Below are positions 12,088-25,126 of a DNA stretch of 64,000 nt, piece after piece. The first letter of the stretch is position 1. Each line of letters starts with the position of its first letter. The stretch spans positions 83,215,622 through 83,279,621 of the forward strand of contig OX377618.1 of the NCBI GenBank assembly GCA_947397865.1, written 5' to 3'. A program made the position numbers and the translations under genes. The notes under the pieces were generated by a model. The model ran no database searches. It saw only the letters and a program-made list of their open reading frames with translations, and was not told the origin of the DNA. This DNA is from Polietes domitor (Eukaryota > Arthropoda > Insecta > Diptera > Muscidae).

Positions 12088-13494
12088 GTATTTTTATACC
12101 CTCCACCTCCAGGATGGGGGTATACTAACTTTGTCATTCCGTTTGTAACACCTTGAAATAAAATATAAAGTATATATATTCTTGATCGTCATAAAATTCT
12201 AAGACGATCTAGCCATGTCCGTCCGTCTGTTGAAAGCACGCTAGCATCTAAACGAAAGGAGCTAGAATGTTCAAATTTTCCGTAAATGCGTCTTATAGTC
12301 GTAGATCGGTTGGGATTGAAATCGGACCAAAGGGAAAAAAGTTTCCCTTACAAGGACTAAAAATACCCATAATAATCCCTAATATTTTAGCGTATTTAAG
12401 CACGTTTTTTGAATATGTCTATTTATATTTGCTTGATATTTGGTATGCGCACTCACCTTATAGCAAAAACGTGCACCATAAAGTGATTCTTATTTGTAGG
12501 GGGTGAAATGGGGCATAAAAGGGATAAAAATGGTACATATTAAACGACAACAGCTAGAAACACGAAATTCGGTGTGTATATTCCTCTAATTGAGTAGATA
12601 CATAATATAAAAGCATTTTTTCCAAATTCGTACTTTTAAGGGGTACAATGGGAATAGAGGGATACAAATGGTACCAACCAAACGGCTGTACCTAGAATAA
12701 TGAAATTCGGTGTATACATTCCTCTGATTGCATAGACAAGTAAAATACACGGATTTTTCGAAATTCGTACTTTTTGGGGTTAAAATGAAAAAAGGGGATA
12801 AAAATAGTACCAATCAAATGAACGCAGTCATGAAATTCGGAGTAAACATTCCTCTGACTGTGAAGACACGGAAAATAAACCGCAGCTAGTGTCATGAAAT
12901 TCGGAGTATACATTCCTTTGCCTACGTAGACATGAAAAATAAAAGGTTTTTCCAAATTCGCACTTTTAAGGGGATAAAATGAGAAAAAGGGGATAAAAAT
13001 AGTGCCAACCAAATGGCCGCAGCTAGAATCATGGAATTCGGAATATACATTCCTCTGACTGCATAGACACGCAAAATAAAAAGTTTTTTCCAAATTCATA
13101 ATTTTTCTTTTACGGCAAAAATTGGTTGAATCATGAAGTTAGGTTATTTTGCACTATGTATGTCTGCTAATGGATTTTCAAAATTTGTACTTTTGGAATT
13201 AAAATAGAATAGAAATACAACCAACTGTAGCACCCACTATCTAACAATATTTATGGTATTTAAGCTATTGAAAATATAAATATTAGAATCTTTATTTTTT
13301 TAATTGACATATTGGTAGCCTTGCCTTATAAGCGTGGTTTGAAATAATTAAAATATTATATTTATTTATAAAATTATCTTTTCAATATTTGTATTTGTTT
13401 TTGGTTTGGCTATATTTAAAAAAATTATATTTTCCTGTAATATTTCTGCACTTCTACGAAAACCGACATCCTCTGTGGAATGCAATCCATGGTG
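12088..13494 (+). mobile_element. DINE-1-like element, family B, copy B2
   Basis: Same start as B1 (TATACCCTCCACCTCCAGGA), same core (AAAGTATATATATTCTTGAT, ATCTAGCCATGTCC) and about six minisatellite units. It stops abruptly at CAATCCATGGTG, missing the terminal TTCGGCCCGGCCGAA palindrome. It is inserted in the jockey-like ORF1. Confidence 0.8.
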
Positions 13495-13985
13495 TTGTTT
13501 ATTATCTTATTTAAGTTACTCTTGTTAGGGCTATATTTACGCTTCAAGTAGCGGTCCATGCCAGTCTGCACTGCATTAACATTTTTGTTTGTGCGAGATC
13601 GTAGTCTGCATGTTCGGAGAACAAGACTGCGCGCGCTGTTGTTTATCGTCTTGCGACACTTCTAAATGTTTTTTGTTGTTGCTGAAAGTAGGCTTTGGGA
13701 AACCAGCATTTGCTACATTTATTGAAATGTAAGCATTGTGGAGAGAGTCCAAGAGCACAGACTCTGTTCTTCTGAAACACACATATTATTCTCTCAAACA
13801 TACGTGTGCACTGACTTTTTAGTTTTTCTTTTCTTTTTGTATTGTTTTCCCACTGTAAGTGACATATAAATTTTCTATTAAACTATGTAAATACCACACA
13901 GAAAATATTGCCTAAAATCATTGTTTACAAAATTGTAAGCAATATAATTGTATGGAGTGATACTCGCTTTATTTTTTAGAGTCTT
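13495..13985. other. Unassigned; possible remnant of jockey ORF1 5' end
   Basis: Contains a 68-codon minus-strand frame (13782-13576) without recognised motifs. Its place just beyond the DINE-like insertion makes displaced ORF1 N-terminal sequence plausible, but there is no motif evidence. Confidence 0.25.
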
Positions 13986-15441
13986 TATCAAACACTAGTT
14001 TTTATACACTCCACGAGAGTATTATGTCTTTGTGCATTTGTTTGTAACACCCAAAAGGAAGCGAGATAGACCCTTTGTTAATTATACCGATCGACTTAGA
14101 ATCACTTTTTGAATCGATTAAGCAATGTCCGTCTGTCTGTCCGTCTGTCCATCTATTGTTGTAATCAAATTACAGGTCGCAATTATAGTCCGATCTTAAC
14201 AACAATTGGCACAAGTAAGTTTTGTGGATCAAGAACGAACGCTATTTAATTTGAGGCAAATCGGATCAGATTTAGATATAGCCCCCATACAAATGTTGCT
14301 CCCGATTTGACGTTTTTTGCTCTAGAAACGATATGTTGTACCCGATTTTCTTTAAATTTGGCACAACATCTTATAATCCAACTACAAACACCTTTGCAGA
14401 AATTGGGTAAGATCGGTTCAGATTTAGATATAGTCCCCATACAAATGTCGCTCCCGATTTGACATTTTCCGCTCTAGATACCAAATATTGTACTCGATTT
14501 TCTTTAAATTTAATACAACATCTTATAATCCAACTAGAAACACCTATGCAGAAAGTGGTAATATCGGTTCAGATTTAGATATAGCCCCCATACAAATGTC
14601 GCTCCCGATTTGACTTTTTCCGCTCTAGATACCGCATATTGTACCCGCTTTTCTTTAATTTTGGCACAACATTTTATAATCCTACTAGCAACACCTATGC
14701 AGAAATTTGGTAAGATCGGTTCAGATTTAGATATAGCCCCCATATAAATCTCGCTCCCGATTTGACATTTTCCGCTCTAGATGCCAAATATTGTACTCGA
14801 TTTTCTTTAAATTTGGCACAACATCTTATAATCCAACTAGAACCACCTATGCAGAAATGTGGTAATATCGGTTCAGATTTAGATATAGCCGCCATACAAA
14901 TGTCGCTCCCGATTTGACATTTTTCGCTCTAGAAACGACATATTGTACCCGATTTTCTTTAAATTTGGCACAACATCTTATAATCCAACTCGCAACACCT
15001 ATGCAGAAATTGGGTAAGATAGGTTCAGATTTAGATATAGCCCCATACAAATGTCGCTCCCGATTTGACATTTTCCGCTATAGAAACCACATATTGTACC
15101 CGATTCTCTCTAAATTTGCCACAACATCTTATACTCCAACAAGAAACACCTATTCATATTTTTTCATATTCATATTTAGATATAGCCCAAACACAAATGT
15201 TGCTCCCAAATGTTTAACCTATTTTGTCCAAACTATACATATTATATTTCACCTATTTCGTTCCAGGTTTCAATATACCCCCATATAAATGTTCTTTCCG
15301 ATTTAACATTTTTTTCAAACAAATACATTTACTAAAATTTTTCCCGTTTTCCATTTTTCACCGAATCTAATTGTATTCGGATAGAAAGTGGAGTGTATCA
15401 TACAGTCGGCTCCGCCCGACTTTAGCCTTTCCTTACTTGTT
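13986..15441 (+). mobile_element. DINE-1-like element, family C, copy C1
   Basis: Starts TTTTTATACACTCCACGAGA, then GTATTATGTCTTTGTGCATT, CCGATCGACTTAGAATCACT and a GTCY tract near 14128. The body has six to seven units of about 150 bp containing GATCGGTTCAGATTTAGATA, GCCCCCATACAAATG, CTCCCGATTTGAC and CGCTCTAGA. It ends with GTCGGCTCCGCCCGACTTTA and CCTTTCCTTACTTGTTT. It shares the architecture of family B (GTCY tract, minisatellite, terminal palindrome), but the sequence differs throughout. Minus-strand frames with repeated SKSEPILPNFC peptides are minisatellite artefacts. Confidence 0.85.
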
Positions 15442-15447
15442 TTATAT

Positions 15448-15645
15448 AGGGTCCGCCAAATAACTTTTTTTGAAAATGCTATAAAAAAAACTACTGAATA
15501 TTTTCTCAAATTTCTTTTTTTATTTGAAAGTACAATCCTTCCGGTAAATAATGGAATCCTTCCGGTTCAAATGGCTGCCTCGGGCACCCCACAAATAATA
15601 GCCCAACGGTTGAATAGTTGAAAAAAACGTTAGATGGCGGACCCT
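15448..15645. mobile_element. MITE with GGGTCCGCCA termini, copy 1
   Basis: About 198 bp with inverted ends AGGGTCCGCCA and TGGCGGACCCT, flanked by TATA-rich DNA. Internal sequence includes CCAACGGTTGAATAGTTG. No coding capacity. A second copy follows at 15713-15905. Confidence 0.7.
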
Positions 15646-15712
15646 TTATATAGCTCCCATACCAATGTCTCCTATGATTTACTTTTTCCGCTCTAGAAAC
15701 CACATATTTCAA

Positions 15713-15905
15713 CAAATAACTTTTTTTTGAAAATCCTATAAAAAAAACTACTGAATATTTTCTCAAATTTCTTTTTTTATTTGAAAGTACAATCCTTCCG
15801 GTTAATAATGGCAAATAATTTCATTCAAATGGATGCTGAGGGCACCCCACAAATAATAGTCCAACGGTTGAATAGTTGAAAAAAAAACGTTAGATGGCGG
15901 ACCCT
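15713..15905. mobile_element. MITE with GGGTCCGCCA termini, copy 2 (left end missing)
   Basis: Repeats the interior and right end (GTTAGATGGCGGACCCT) of the MITE at 15448-15645 but lacks the first few bases of the left terminus. A short piece of family C minisatellite (15646-15712) separates the two copies, so both lie in DINE-like DNA. Confidence 0.65.
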
Positions 15906-16735
15906 ATATATTTCTTTTTGCCCGAGTGTTAGCTAAACAGATGCGCTTATCGCGGGGACGCTAGGTCTTGTTGTACGCTGTACATGAACTGACCGTTCAA
16001 TGTCTGCCGCGATAAAACAAGCCGGAATGAGATCTCGGAGAGAGTATATGCGTACCACGAATGTGATCAAGTTTTCAATTGATCGAAGGTAGACACGTGG
16101 CGAAGGACTGGTAAAGCAATAAACCCAAAAGAAATGGAATAATTCAAAACTCTCGCTAGAAATATACGCATAACATCTTTACGATGTACAAGAATGCCAT
16201 AAAATTGTCTATGCAACCTTTTGAATAGGTAACCAATTGACTAATAAACGTGGATACAAAAGGAAAACCACTAAAAATATTTGAGATATCAACCTTTAGT
16301 AAATGTCGTTAGTAAACCGTCTAATATGTCTCACAATCGAAGCCGAATGAAAATCTATCGAAAAATACGATTTTACTATAATTAGTCATATTGACCTACT
16401 GTAGGGTGCTCGCTATATATAGTGCAGTCAGTGCAAAGACGTATGAACTTGGATTATTCGTTTGAGTGGTGGTGGATGCTGTCGTATAGTTGTGAATATG
16501 TATATATGGCCCGGACGTGACATTTGCATGCATTAAACAAGAAAGAAACTAAAAATTCGATCAGCCTTTTTAGTGTTCTAAAGCTCTTAAAGAGTTCTAC
16601 ATTTTAAAAATATATCGTCAGGATTTAGTACAGAATTATAAACAATTTTAAATTGAAACGGACGCGGCAAAAAACAGAAGTGCTTTTGAAGATCTTATAG
16701 AAATATACAAAGTTCAGCGATTTTTTGAGAACTTT
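15906..16735. other. Unassigned; possible LTR or promoter-like DNA near 16410
   Basis: No ORF of note. The stretch CTATATATAGTGCAGTCAGT near 16407-16427 resembles a TATA plus initiator pair, but the spacing is short and nothing confirms a gene or an LTR. Confidence 0.25.
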
Positions 16736-17615
16736 GTTTTTTATAACCTACACCACTTCGTGGACTAGGGTATTATAAGTTGGTTTCGCGCCAAATGTTT
16801 GTAACACCAAGAAATAATCGAGCTAGACCCACCTTTAAGTTTACCGATCGGCTTAGAATCACCAGCTGAGCCGATTTAACAATGTCTGTCTGTCCGTCCG
16901 TCCGTCTGCTGTCCATCTAAGCTTGTTCGCACTCTACAGGTCGCAATTGTTGTCCGATTGTCATGAAACTTGGCAGAAGTTAATTTTTCTGGCCAACGAC
17001 CATCGGTATTGAATTTGGAGGAAATCGGTTCAGATTTAGATAAAGCCCCCATACAAATGTCACTCCCAATTTGACTTTTTCCGCCCTATAAAGCACATAT
17101 AGTACCCGATTTTCTTTAAATGTGGCACAACATTTTATAATCGAACTTAAAACACCCATGGTGAAAGTGGTTAAGATCGGTTCAGATTTAGATATAGCCC
17201 CCATACAAATGTCGCTCCCGATTTGACTTTTTCCGCTCTAAAATCCACATATTGTACCCGTTTTTTCTTTAAAATTGGCACAACGTCTTATAATCCAACT
17301 AAAAAAAACCTATTGTGAAAATGGGTAAGATCGGTTCAGATTTAGATATAGCCCTCATACAAATGTTGCTCACGAATGTTTATCCGATTTGGACCAAACT
17401 TTACATATTATATTTCACCGATAGACATACATGGTGAAAGCGGGTCACATCGTTCTAGGTTTCAATATGACCCCATACAAATGTTCTTTCCGATTTAACA
17501 TTTTTTGTCAAACACATACATTTACAGGGTGCAAAAATCCTTCCCGATTTCACTTTTTACCAAATTGAATTGTAATGAGATAGAAAGTCCGTCCGTCTTT
17601 AACCTTTCCTTACTT
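16736..17615 (+). mobile_element. DINE-1-like element, family C variant, copy C2
   Basis: Starts with an inverted pair, CCTACACCACTTCGTGGACTAGG, then TTTGTAACACCAAGAAATAA, a GTCTGTCTGTCCGTCCGTCC tract and three units of the family C minisatellite. Ends CTTTAACCTTTCCTTACTTG. The different 5' end (shared with 33055-33752) marks a subfamily. Confidence 0.75.
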
Positions 17616-18093
17616 GTTTGGGAGATTCCCATATGTCCATACTTTGGTATAACCCAAATGGGGCCCCATTCTGATCTATTACAGCTCTAGAAACTACATC
17701 TTACATCGGATCTTCATCAAATTTTGCAGATCATTATATGTTTCAACTACGAATACCTATCGTGAATGAGAAATACATAGGCCCATGTTTAGGACCAGGC
17801 ACAAAATATTGTTATAGGCCCCCTTTTGAAATGTCGGTCCGATTCATCCTATTACTACTGTATAATTTGTATTTGGCTGTCGGATAATTGGATCAATTGA
17901 CATATTATTAAACATATACGTTAAATATGACTAAAGATGAATTTATAGTAACTGTATAATTTATATGAACTACATAAAATTGCTCCCATGAAATACCTGG
18001 GTTTAGTAATCAAAGCGAGGTACATACGCAGGGTGTGGTGTAGGGTATTATATAGTCGGCCCCGCCCGACTTTAGCCTTTCCTTACTAGTTCC
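17616..18093 (+). mobile_element. DINE-1-like element, family C, 3' fragment
   Basis: Homologous to 7559-8093, beginning near GGGAGATTCCCATATGTCC and ending with the palindrome GTCGGCCCCGCCCGACTTTAG. It abuts the 3' end of C2, giving two consecutive termini. Confidence 0.65.
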
Positions 18094-18221
18094 GTATATG
18101 CATGTAAATTAAAGTCTTTGTTCGTAGATTTAGGTACGGCACTTATAACACTTCAAATTTTAATAAAAATAAAAGAGAACAATTTAATTTCATGTTTCAT
18201 AATAAAAAAGTTGTCGAAATA

Positions 18222-19908
18222 AGGTAAAAACGAGTAAAATCGTCGTTAAGTTCGGCCGGGCCGAAATTTATATACCCTCCACCTTGGATTGCATTCCACA
18301 GAGGCTATCGATTTTCGTATAAGTTACAGGAAAATGTAACTTTTTAATATAGCCAAACCAAAAATTAAAAATATTAAAAAAATAATTTTATAAATAAATA
18401 TAGAATTTTTATTATGGGCAAGACTACCAATACGTTTGTGTTATTCTTTAAGCCGGGATAACATCCTGCAATAACAAAAACGGTAATAAAAATTGAAATT
18501 TTTGCTCAAAATCAAAAAATATTTTTTCACATTGTCGCCAACTTCAATACAAATATATGTATCAAAAGAAATTTTCAAAAAAATATTTTGTGTTGACTTT
18601 ATTGGACTTAGCTTACACTGGATAATTATCCAGGCTAAGTCAAAAAAATTTAACACAAAATTTTTTCAAAATTTGTTTTCACACACACATTTGTATTGCC
18701 TTAGGCGACAATTTAAAAATGAATTTATTTTGAGTGAAATCTTAACATTTTATTTAGATTTTACTTATTGCAGTCTTAAAGCAAAACAGCCATAATATAT
18801 ATATCGAAATAATACTTCAAGTCAATTCAAAAAGTAAATATAAGACAGCAATCTACAAAAAAAGCTTAAACACTACAGGTTGTATTTCCATGCTATTTTA
18901 ATTTTAAAAGTACAAATTTTGAAAATCCATTATCTCTCACGTACAAAATGCAAGATAACCAAACTTCACAATTCAAAAAAAATAAAAATTTGGAAAAATA
19001 TTTTTATTTTGCTTGTTTATGCAGTCAGACGAATATGTACACCGAATTCCATGATTCGTGCTGCGGTCATTTGGTTGGTATTATTTTTATCAACTTTTTC
19101 TCATTTTATCGCTTTAAAAGTACGACTTCCTAAAATTTCTTTATTTTACGTATCTACGCAACCAGAGGGATGTACACACCGAATTTCATCATTATAATTA
19201 TAGCTGTTTAGTTGGTACCATTTTTATCCCTCTGTTCTCATTGTATCCCTTGAAAGTACGAATTTGCAAAAAAAACTATCGCCCATGTGCTGACAACCGC
19301 ATGATTTCCAAATCGCATTTTTTTTGGCGATTTCGAGTCTCTAAATTTCGCATTTTTACTTTAAACAATTGTTTTCAGTTTTCTTTATTTACTGGCGGAT
19401 AAATGAAGAAGATGTTTGGTTAAACATAGCTATTTTAAATAGAAATGTAAAATTTAGAGACTCGAAATCGCCAAAAAAAATGCGATTTGGAAATCATGCG
19501 GTTGTCAGCACATGGGCGTATATATTTTTCGTGTCAGATGAATGTATATCCCCTTTTTCCGTTTTAACCCCAAAAAGTACGAATTTCGAAAATCTATTTA
19601 TTTTACGTGTCTACACAATTAGAGGAATGTATATACCGAATTTCAAAAAATGTTACCCTTTGGGCCGATTTCGACCAGTTTCAATCCCAACCGATTTACG
19701 ATTATAAGACGTATTTATGCAAAATTTGGACCTCCTAGCTCCTTTCGTTTAGATGCTTTCAACAGACGGACGGACGGACATGGCTAGATCGTCTAAGAAT
19801 GTTATGACGATCAAGAATATATATACTTTATCGGGTCTCAGGTCGATATTTCAAGGTGTTACAAACCGAATGACAAAGTTAGTATACCCCCATCCTGGAG
19901 GTGGAGGG
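18222..19908 (-). mobile_element. DINE-1-like element, family B, copy B3 (split by a hAT element)
   Basis: Reverse orientation: the terminal palindrome (TTCGGCCGGGCCGAA) is at 18251, the minisatellite at about 18860-19650 and the GTCY tract (GACGGACGGACATGGCTAGA) near 19766. The 5' end, CCTGGAGGTGGAGGG, is cut at 19908 by the hAT element D1 and its last bases reappear after it at 24523-24545. A 240-bp MITE is inserted at about 19279-19519. Confidence 0.8.
19279..19519. mobile_element. MITE with ~70-bp inverted repeats
   Basis: Left arm begins CGCCCATGTGCTGACAACCG and continues through CGATTTCGAGTCTCTAAATTT. The right arm is its near-perfect reverse complement, ending CAGCACATGGGCG. Arms of about 70 bp surround a central segment of about 100 bp. 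Flanks read ACTAT on the left and TATAT on the right, consistent with a 2-3 bp duplication. It sits in B3 DINE-like DNA and has no coding capacity. Confidence 0.7.
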
Positions 19909-20136
19909 CAGGGCCGTGCGTAAGGAAGGGGTTTTGGAGGTTCAACCCCTCCCCAGACAGGTTTCGAACAAATACTTTTTTAAAACATTCTAGACTTTCT
20001 GGAGCAATAAAATATAGAATTTTTAAGTTCATTTTAAAATAACTCGTCTGAAATGGTAATTTTGCAATAAAATCATGAAAACACGAAAATTACATAAAAA
20101 ATCGTGGACACTTTCTTGAATTTCGGACAATGGTTA

Positions 20137-21983
20137 TCCCTATTATATTATAAAACCTTACTGTAAGTCTGTCTGTTTGTTTGTTCCGCAATCACGTGTA
20201 AACGGCATAACCGATGTTGTTGAAATTTTCAGTACAGATAGATGTAGGTCTGGAAGGAACTATAGGCTATAGAATTTTTAAAAATTTGCTCTGTGGGCGG
20301 AGGGGGCGTGGCAATAGTGTTTTTTGAGCTAGAAGGCTGAAAATTGGTACATATATTATTACTGACCACGAGAATGATAAATTTGATGCCGAAATTTGGA
20401 TTTTCGTTTTGTGGGCGGAGTGGGCGTTTCAAAAGTTTTTTTGAGAGGTAGTAGGCTGAAAATTGGTACATATATATTACTGACCACGATAAAGATCAAT
20501 TTGATGCCGAAATTTGGATTTTCTTTTTGTGGGCGGATTGAGCGTGGCAATAGTGTTCTTTGAGCTAGAAGGCTGAAAATTGGAATGTATATATTACTGG
20601 CCACGAGAAAGATCAATTTGATGTGAAATTTGGATTTACTTTTCGTGGGCTTTGGGCGTGGCAAAAGTGTTTTGGAGAGCTAGAAGGCTGAAAATTGGTA
20701 CATGAATATTACTGACCACGATAAATATGATGCCGAAATTCGGATTTTCGCTTTGTGGGCGTGGCAAAAGTGTTTTTGAGAGGTAGTAGGCGGAAAATTG
20801 GTACATATATATTACTGACCACAATAATTATCAATTTCATGCCGAAATTTTAATTTTCGTTTCGTGGGCGGTGATGTGAAATTTGGATTTACGTTTCGTG
20901 GGCTTTGGGCGTGGCAAAAGTGTTTTGGAGAGCTAAAAGGCTGAAAATTGGTACATATGTATTACTGACCACGAGAAAGATAAATATGATGCTGGATTTT
21001 GAATTTTCGTTTGGTGGGCAGTAGGGGCGTGGCAATAGTGTTTTTTTGAGCTAGAATGCGGAAAATTGGTACATATATATTACTGACCACGATAATGATA
21101 AATATGATGCCGAAATTTGAATTTTCATTTTGTGGACGGAGTGGGCGTGGCAAAAGTGTTTTTCAGCGCTAGAAGGCTGAAAATTGGTACATATATATTA
21201 CTGACCACGAGAAAGATCAATTTGATGCCGAAATTTGGATTTTCGTTTTGTGGGCGGAGTGGGCGTGGCAAAAGTGTTTTTGAGAGGTAGTAGGCTGAAA
21301 ATTGGTACATATATATTACTGACCACGATAAAGATAAATATGATGCTGGATTTGGAATTTTCGTTTGGTGGGCAGTAGGGGCGTGGCAATAGTGTTTTTG
21401 AGAGGTAGTAGGCTGAAAATTGGTATATATATATTATTGACCACAATAAGTATCAATTTGATGCCGAAATTTTAATTTTCTTTTCGTGGGCGGTGGGAGC
21501 ATGGCAAAAGTGTTTTTGAGAGCTAAAAGGCTGAAAATTAGTACATATGTATTACTGACCACGAGAAAGATAAATATGATGCTGGATTTTGAATTTTCGT
21601 TTGGTGGGCAGTAGGGGCGTGGCAATAGTGTTTTTGAGAGGTAGTAGGCTGAAAATTGGTACATATACCACAATAAGTATCAATTTGATGCCGAAATTTG
21701 AATTTTCGTTTCGTGGGCGGTGGGAGCATGGCAAAAGTGTTTTTGAGAGCTAAAAGGCTGAAAACTGGTACATATGTATTACTGACCACGAGAAAGATCA
21801 ATCTGATGCCGAAATTTGGATTTTCGTTTAGTGGGCGTGGCTATAGTGTTTTTTAAGCTAGAAGGCTGAAAATTGAAACATATATATTACAAACCACGAT
21901 AATATCAATATGATAAGATCAATATGAAACCTGATTTTAATTTTACCATTTGTTTTTTTGCATAGCGGGCGAGGTTCAGCTAG
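20137..21983 (+). mobile_element. Non-autonomous Helitron-like element E1 with minisatellite body
   Basis: Begins TCCCTATTATATTATAAAAC and ends GGCGAGGTTCAGCTAG, inserted between A (20136) and T (21984), as expected for Helitrons (5' TC, 3' CTAG, A-T target). The 5' section reads TGTCTGTTTGTTTGTTCCGC. The body (about 20290-21890) has about 13 units of about 120 bp containing GTGGGCGGAGTGGGCGTGGC, AGAAGGCTGAAAATTGGTAC and ATATATTACTGACCACGA. The same 3' end (CAGCTAG then T) occurs on the Helitron at 40092. Apparent minus-strand proteins with YQFSAYYLSKTLLPRP-like repeats are translations of the minisatellite. Confidence 0.75.
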
Positions 21984-22759
21984 TGAATATATAAAATACA
22001 AACAAACTAAACGAATTATGCCAGTTTCAAGATTGTGTAATGCTAATTTCGCTAATGGACACCAAATTGTTCGGGAAAGTTCCATTTTATTTAACCGATA
22101 TCACTTCTTGACATTTGACTAGAGCAATATCTTATGAACTTTTAATTGTGTATTACAATAAAAGTTTGGAAGGGAAATAATTTTCTTGATGCTAACCCGT
22201 AGCTTAACTATGAGTGCCAAACTTTTGACAAATTTTTAATATATCTAATTGGAATGAAATCATTAAAAAGTAATTTACCTCTAAATTAATAATTATGTAA
22301 AATTCTTTTGGCGAGACGAAATTCTTCGTTTCTGCGAAAAAGTATTGGAGTAACCTAAGAATTTTTTATGTAGACATTTTTACTTATACAAAAGAAAGTA
22401 TGTACAGTGTTTAAATTTTTAAATAAAATACAATTTGAACATTTTAAATAAAATACAAATAAAAATGCAACAACAACGGTTTCTGTTACTTCTAAATGTT
22501 TTGGGAGTTTGTAACGATAATACAAATCCATTTCGACAACCGAAGAAAACTGTTTCTCTTTGTTCATTTACAACAAGTGATGACATGTTTAGCGCAAACA
22601 AACTAATTTTTCCCACAGAAATGCATTTTTTCTCTGCGTTTAGGTCTCTATTTTAAAATCTACTTTAAAGTTGCGAAGCAATAAGAAATGAGTTTTAACT
22701 TACTGAAATTTTTTGTCATATTTCTCACTTGTGTCAAATAATGTTCAGAGTTAATATTT

Positions 22760-23374
22760 TTTATACACTCCACGAGAGTATTATCTCTTTGTGCATTTGT
22801 TTGTAACACCCAAAAGGAAGCGAGATAGACCTATTGTTAATTATACCGATCGACTTAGAATCACTTTTTGAATCGATTTAGCAATGTCCGTCTGTCTGTT
22901 AGTCTGTCCATCTATTATTGTAATCACGATACAGGTCGCAATTGTACACAGAACCAAATGAAACTTTCCACAACGAAGTTTTTCGGTACAAGGACGAACG
23001 CTATTTAATATGAATAAAATCGGTTCAGATTTAGATATAGCCTCTCTCTTGATACTACATATTACAACAGATTTTCTTCAACATTGGCAAAACATCTTAC
23101 ATTTCAACTAGATACACCTGTGGTATATAGCTCCCATTCAAATTTGGAAGAACTTATTGTGAAAGTTTGTCACTTTATCCCATGTTTGGATATAGCCCCG
23201 ATACGAATATTCTTATCGGTTTGACAAATCGGACCAGGTCATATTAGCCTATGCTAAGGAAACATACAAAAAATCTTCCCGTTTTCACTTTTTTACCGAG
23301 TTGGATTTAATTTGGATAGAAAGTGGAGCGCATCATATAGTCGGCCCAGCCCGACTTTAGCCTTTCCTTAATTG
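22760..23374 (+). mobile_element. DINE-1-like element, family C, copy C3 (short)
   Basis: Starts TTTTTATACACTCCACGAGA, has a GTCCGTCTGTCTGTTAGTCT tract and a reduced minisatellite, and ends CGGCCCAGCCCGACTTTAGC and CTTTCCTTAATTG. It lies inside hAT element D1. Confidence 0.8.
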
Positions 23375-24530
23375 TTTATTTTTGTGTACATACCTATGTA
23401 ACAAGTATTATTCAAAAGAGAAACAGCAAATTCAGTAACTTGGATCTACGTAGGAAGACGAAACTATAAAATACCAATAATTTTTTTTTTTTTTTTGGAA
23501 TTAAAATTTGTAGGTGTTTTTCGTCTTGCATTTCATCGAGTACAAAAAAACTGTATTTGTTATTCGAATTTATACATATATATTTAAGATTATAAAAATG
23601 ATGAAACATTTCCAAATATTTTTCATTTAATCGGAATATTCGTATAAAGATCTTGAGTAAACATCCTGTTACTAATGTCCTGTATAAATAAAAAACATAT
23701 CCAAAGATTAAGCGCCGAGGAATTCGATCGTTTTTGTGTAATATTTCTTCAAAATATGATATACATATGATATACATATGCATGTATATCAAGCAACTAT
23801 TTGAAAAAAGAAGTTCTACACTTAGAAAACAAGCCTGTTAATAAAAGCAGCGATTGTCACTTTTCTGCTACTACAGCAGTTTTTTGGCATACTAGAAGTT
23901 TTTCTGCAAAATTACATCACCATTCACACTGCTAAAGAGTTTGCAGTCTGTTAATTAAAATATAAAAATAGATAAGCGTTCATAAACGAGTTTATCTCGA
24001 ATTTCCTTTTATATTAGCTTGGGACAATATGCGTATCATTAAAAAGGCAATCGCAATATCTTTCCGTGGTAATAAATTACTTTCAATTGGTCATACTGCT
24101 CTGTACATATGCTTAAAGATTTTTCTATATTGCTAAAAACAGCAAACAGCTGTTTACCATCTCAGCAGATATAAATCTGCTGTCTCTTTTTCAGCTCTTT
24201 CAATAGTCTTTCTGCTTTATTTTACTGACAAATTCCTTTGAGTGTACTGATAGATGGATTACTGAAATGAAATTTTGCCGACGATGTCTGTCGGACGAAT
24301 GTATCAAAATATTTCTCGAAGACCCTGGCAATAAAATATGAATGGTTTCTAAACGCTCACGTAATCACACATAATCAAATTAACGTCATTTATCATAGAC
24401 TGACTAGACTTCACGAGAAAAATTGAACATTGACTAAAATAATTAACAGAATTTTCACCTGCTGTATTTTTTGCAAAATTAGATGAAAACCCCTCCCAGG
24501 GGAAATCCTGCGCACGGCCCTGGTGGAGGG

Positions 24531-25126
24531 TATAATAAAGTTAAAAGCTATTAGTGTGGTCTAATTTCATTTCTTTGGTAAACCTTTTTGGGAGATGCCC
24601 ATATGCAGCCGCTACTTATGGACACAATTATTGATTTATTTTATTAATTTTGACAGATTTGTTAGAAGAGTTTTTGTGTGTACGTTAACTATTTTAGAAT
24701 AAAACAAAATCCACCAACAGAGACACGAATGATTCACTGACACTGCACTATTTAGATTATTAAGAAGTTTTAGTTTCGTTTATTTTCGTTATTCTTTCGC
24801 TATTGTTCGTATGTGTGTGACACGCGATGGTTGAATCAGGAGGCGTTTCGCGATGCGTTGTAAAACTATCTTTTGTTTTGTATTGCATAAATTGTTTCGC
24901 GAACTCACAAATAATAACAACTGAACTACACATACCTGGGTTTTATAGAATATAGATACAATTATCATAAAGTCGAGTGGAGAAGATAAGTGTGTGTATG
25001 CTGATGGACCTGATCCAGCATAACACTTGTAAAAGTCCGAGAGAAGGCGCTCGAGTTCGAGTGGGCCAAATGATTCGCCGAGTACGAAGTTGTATAAAAA
25101 ATAAGAACACGTACTGTTATATTTTT
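24531..25126. other. Last bases of B3 and unassigned DNA
   Basis: 24531-24545 completes B3. The rest has no supported gene. The word GAGATGCCCATATGCAG near 24592 recurs approximately at 35733, hinting at a dispersed repeat. Confidence 0.3.

Larger units (their letters stand above)
19909..24522. mobile_element. hAT-type DNA transposon D1 (4.6 kb, decayed)
   Basis: Ends are CAGGGCCGTGCG at 19909 and its reverse complement CGCACGGCCCTG ending at 24522. They are flanked by a perfect 8-bp duplication GTGGAGGG (19901-19908 and 24523-24530), which is the hAT hallmark. A second copy of the left end is at 60991. The interior holds a Helitron-like element (20137-21983) and a family C element (22760-23374). 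I found no recognisable hAT transposase; the remaining unique DNA has short frames only (for example 22435-22656), so this copy is non-autonomous or fully decayed. Confidence 0.85.

Noticed and set aside
16407..16440. TATATATA plus TCAGT as an LTR promoter
   Set aside because: Spacing is too short for a TATA-initiator pair and no LTR ends or downstream gag were found.
20229..21801. Many minus-strand ORFs with YQFSAYYLSKTLLPRP repeats, suggesting a repeat protein
   Set aside because: They are produced by the ~120-bp minisatellite unit of the Helitron-like element, broken at irregular places and mirrored at 28128-29201.
20290..21890. Regular tandem units with conserved GC boxes, considered as a CRISPR array
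   Set aside because: Units are contiguous, imperfect ~120-bp repeats with no unique spacers, in a eukaryotic transposon context.
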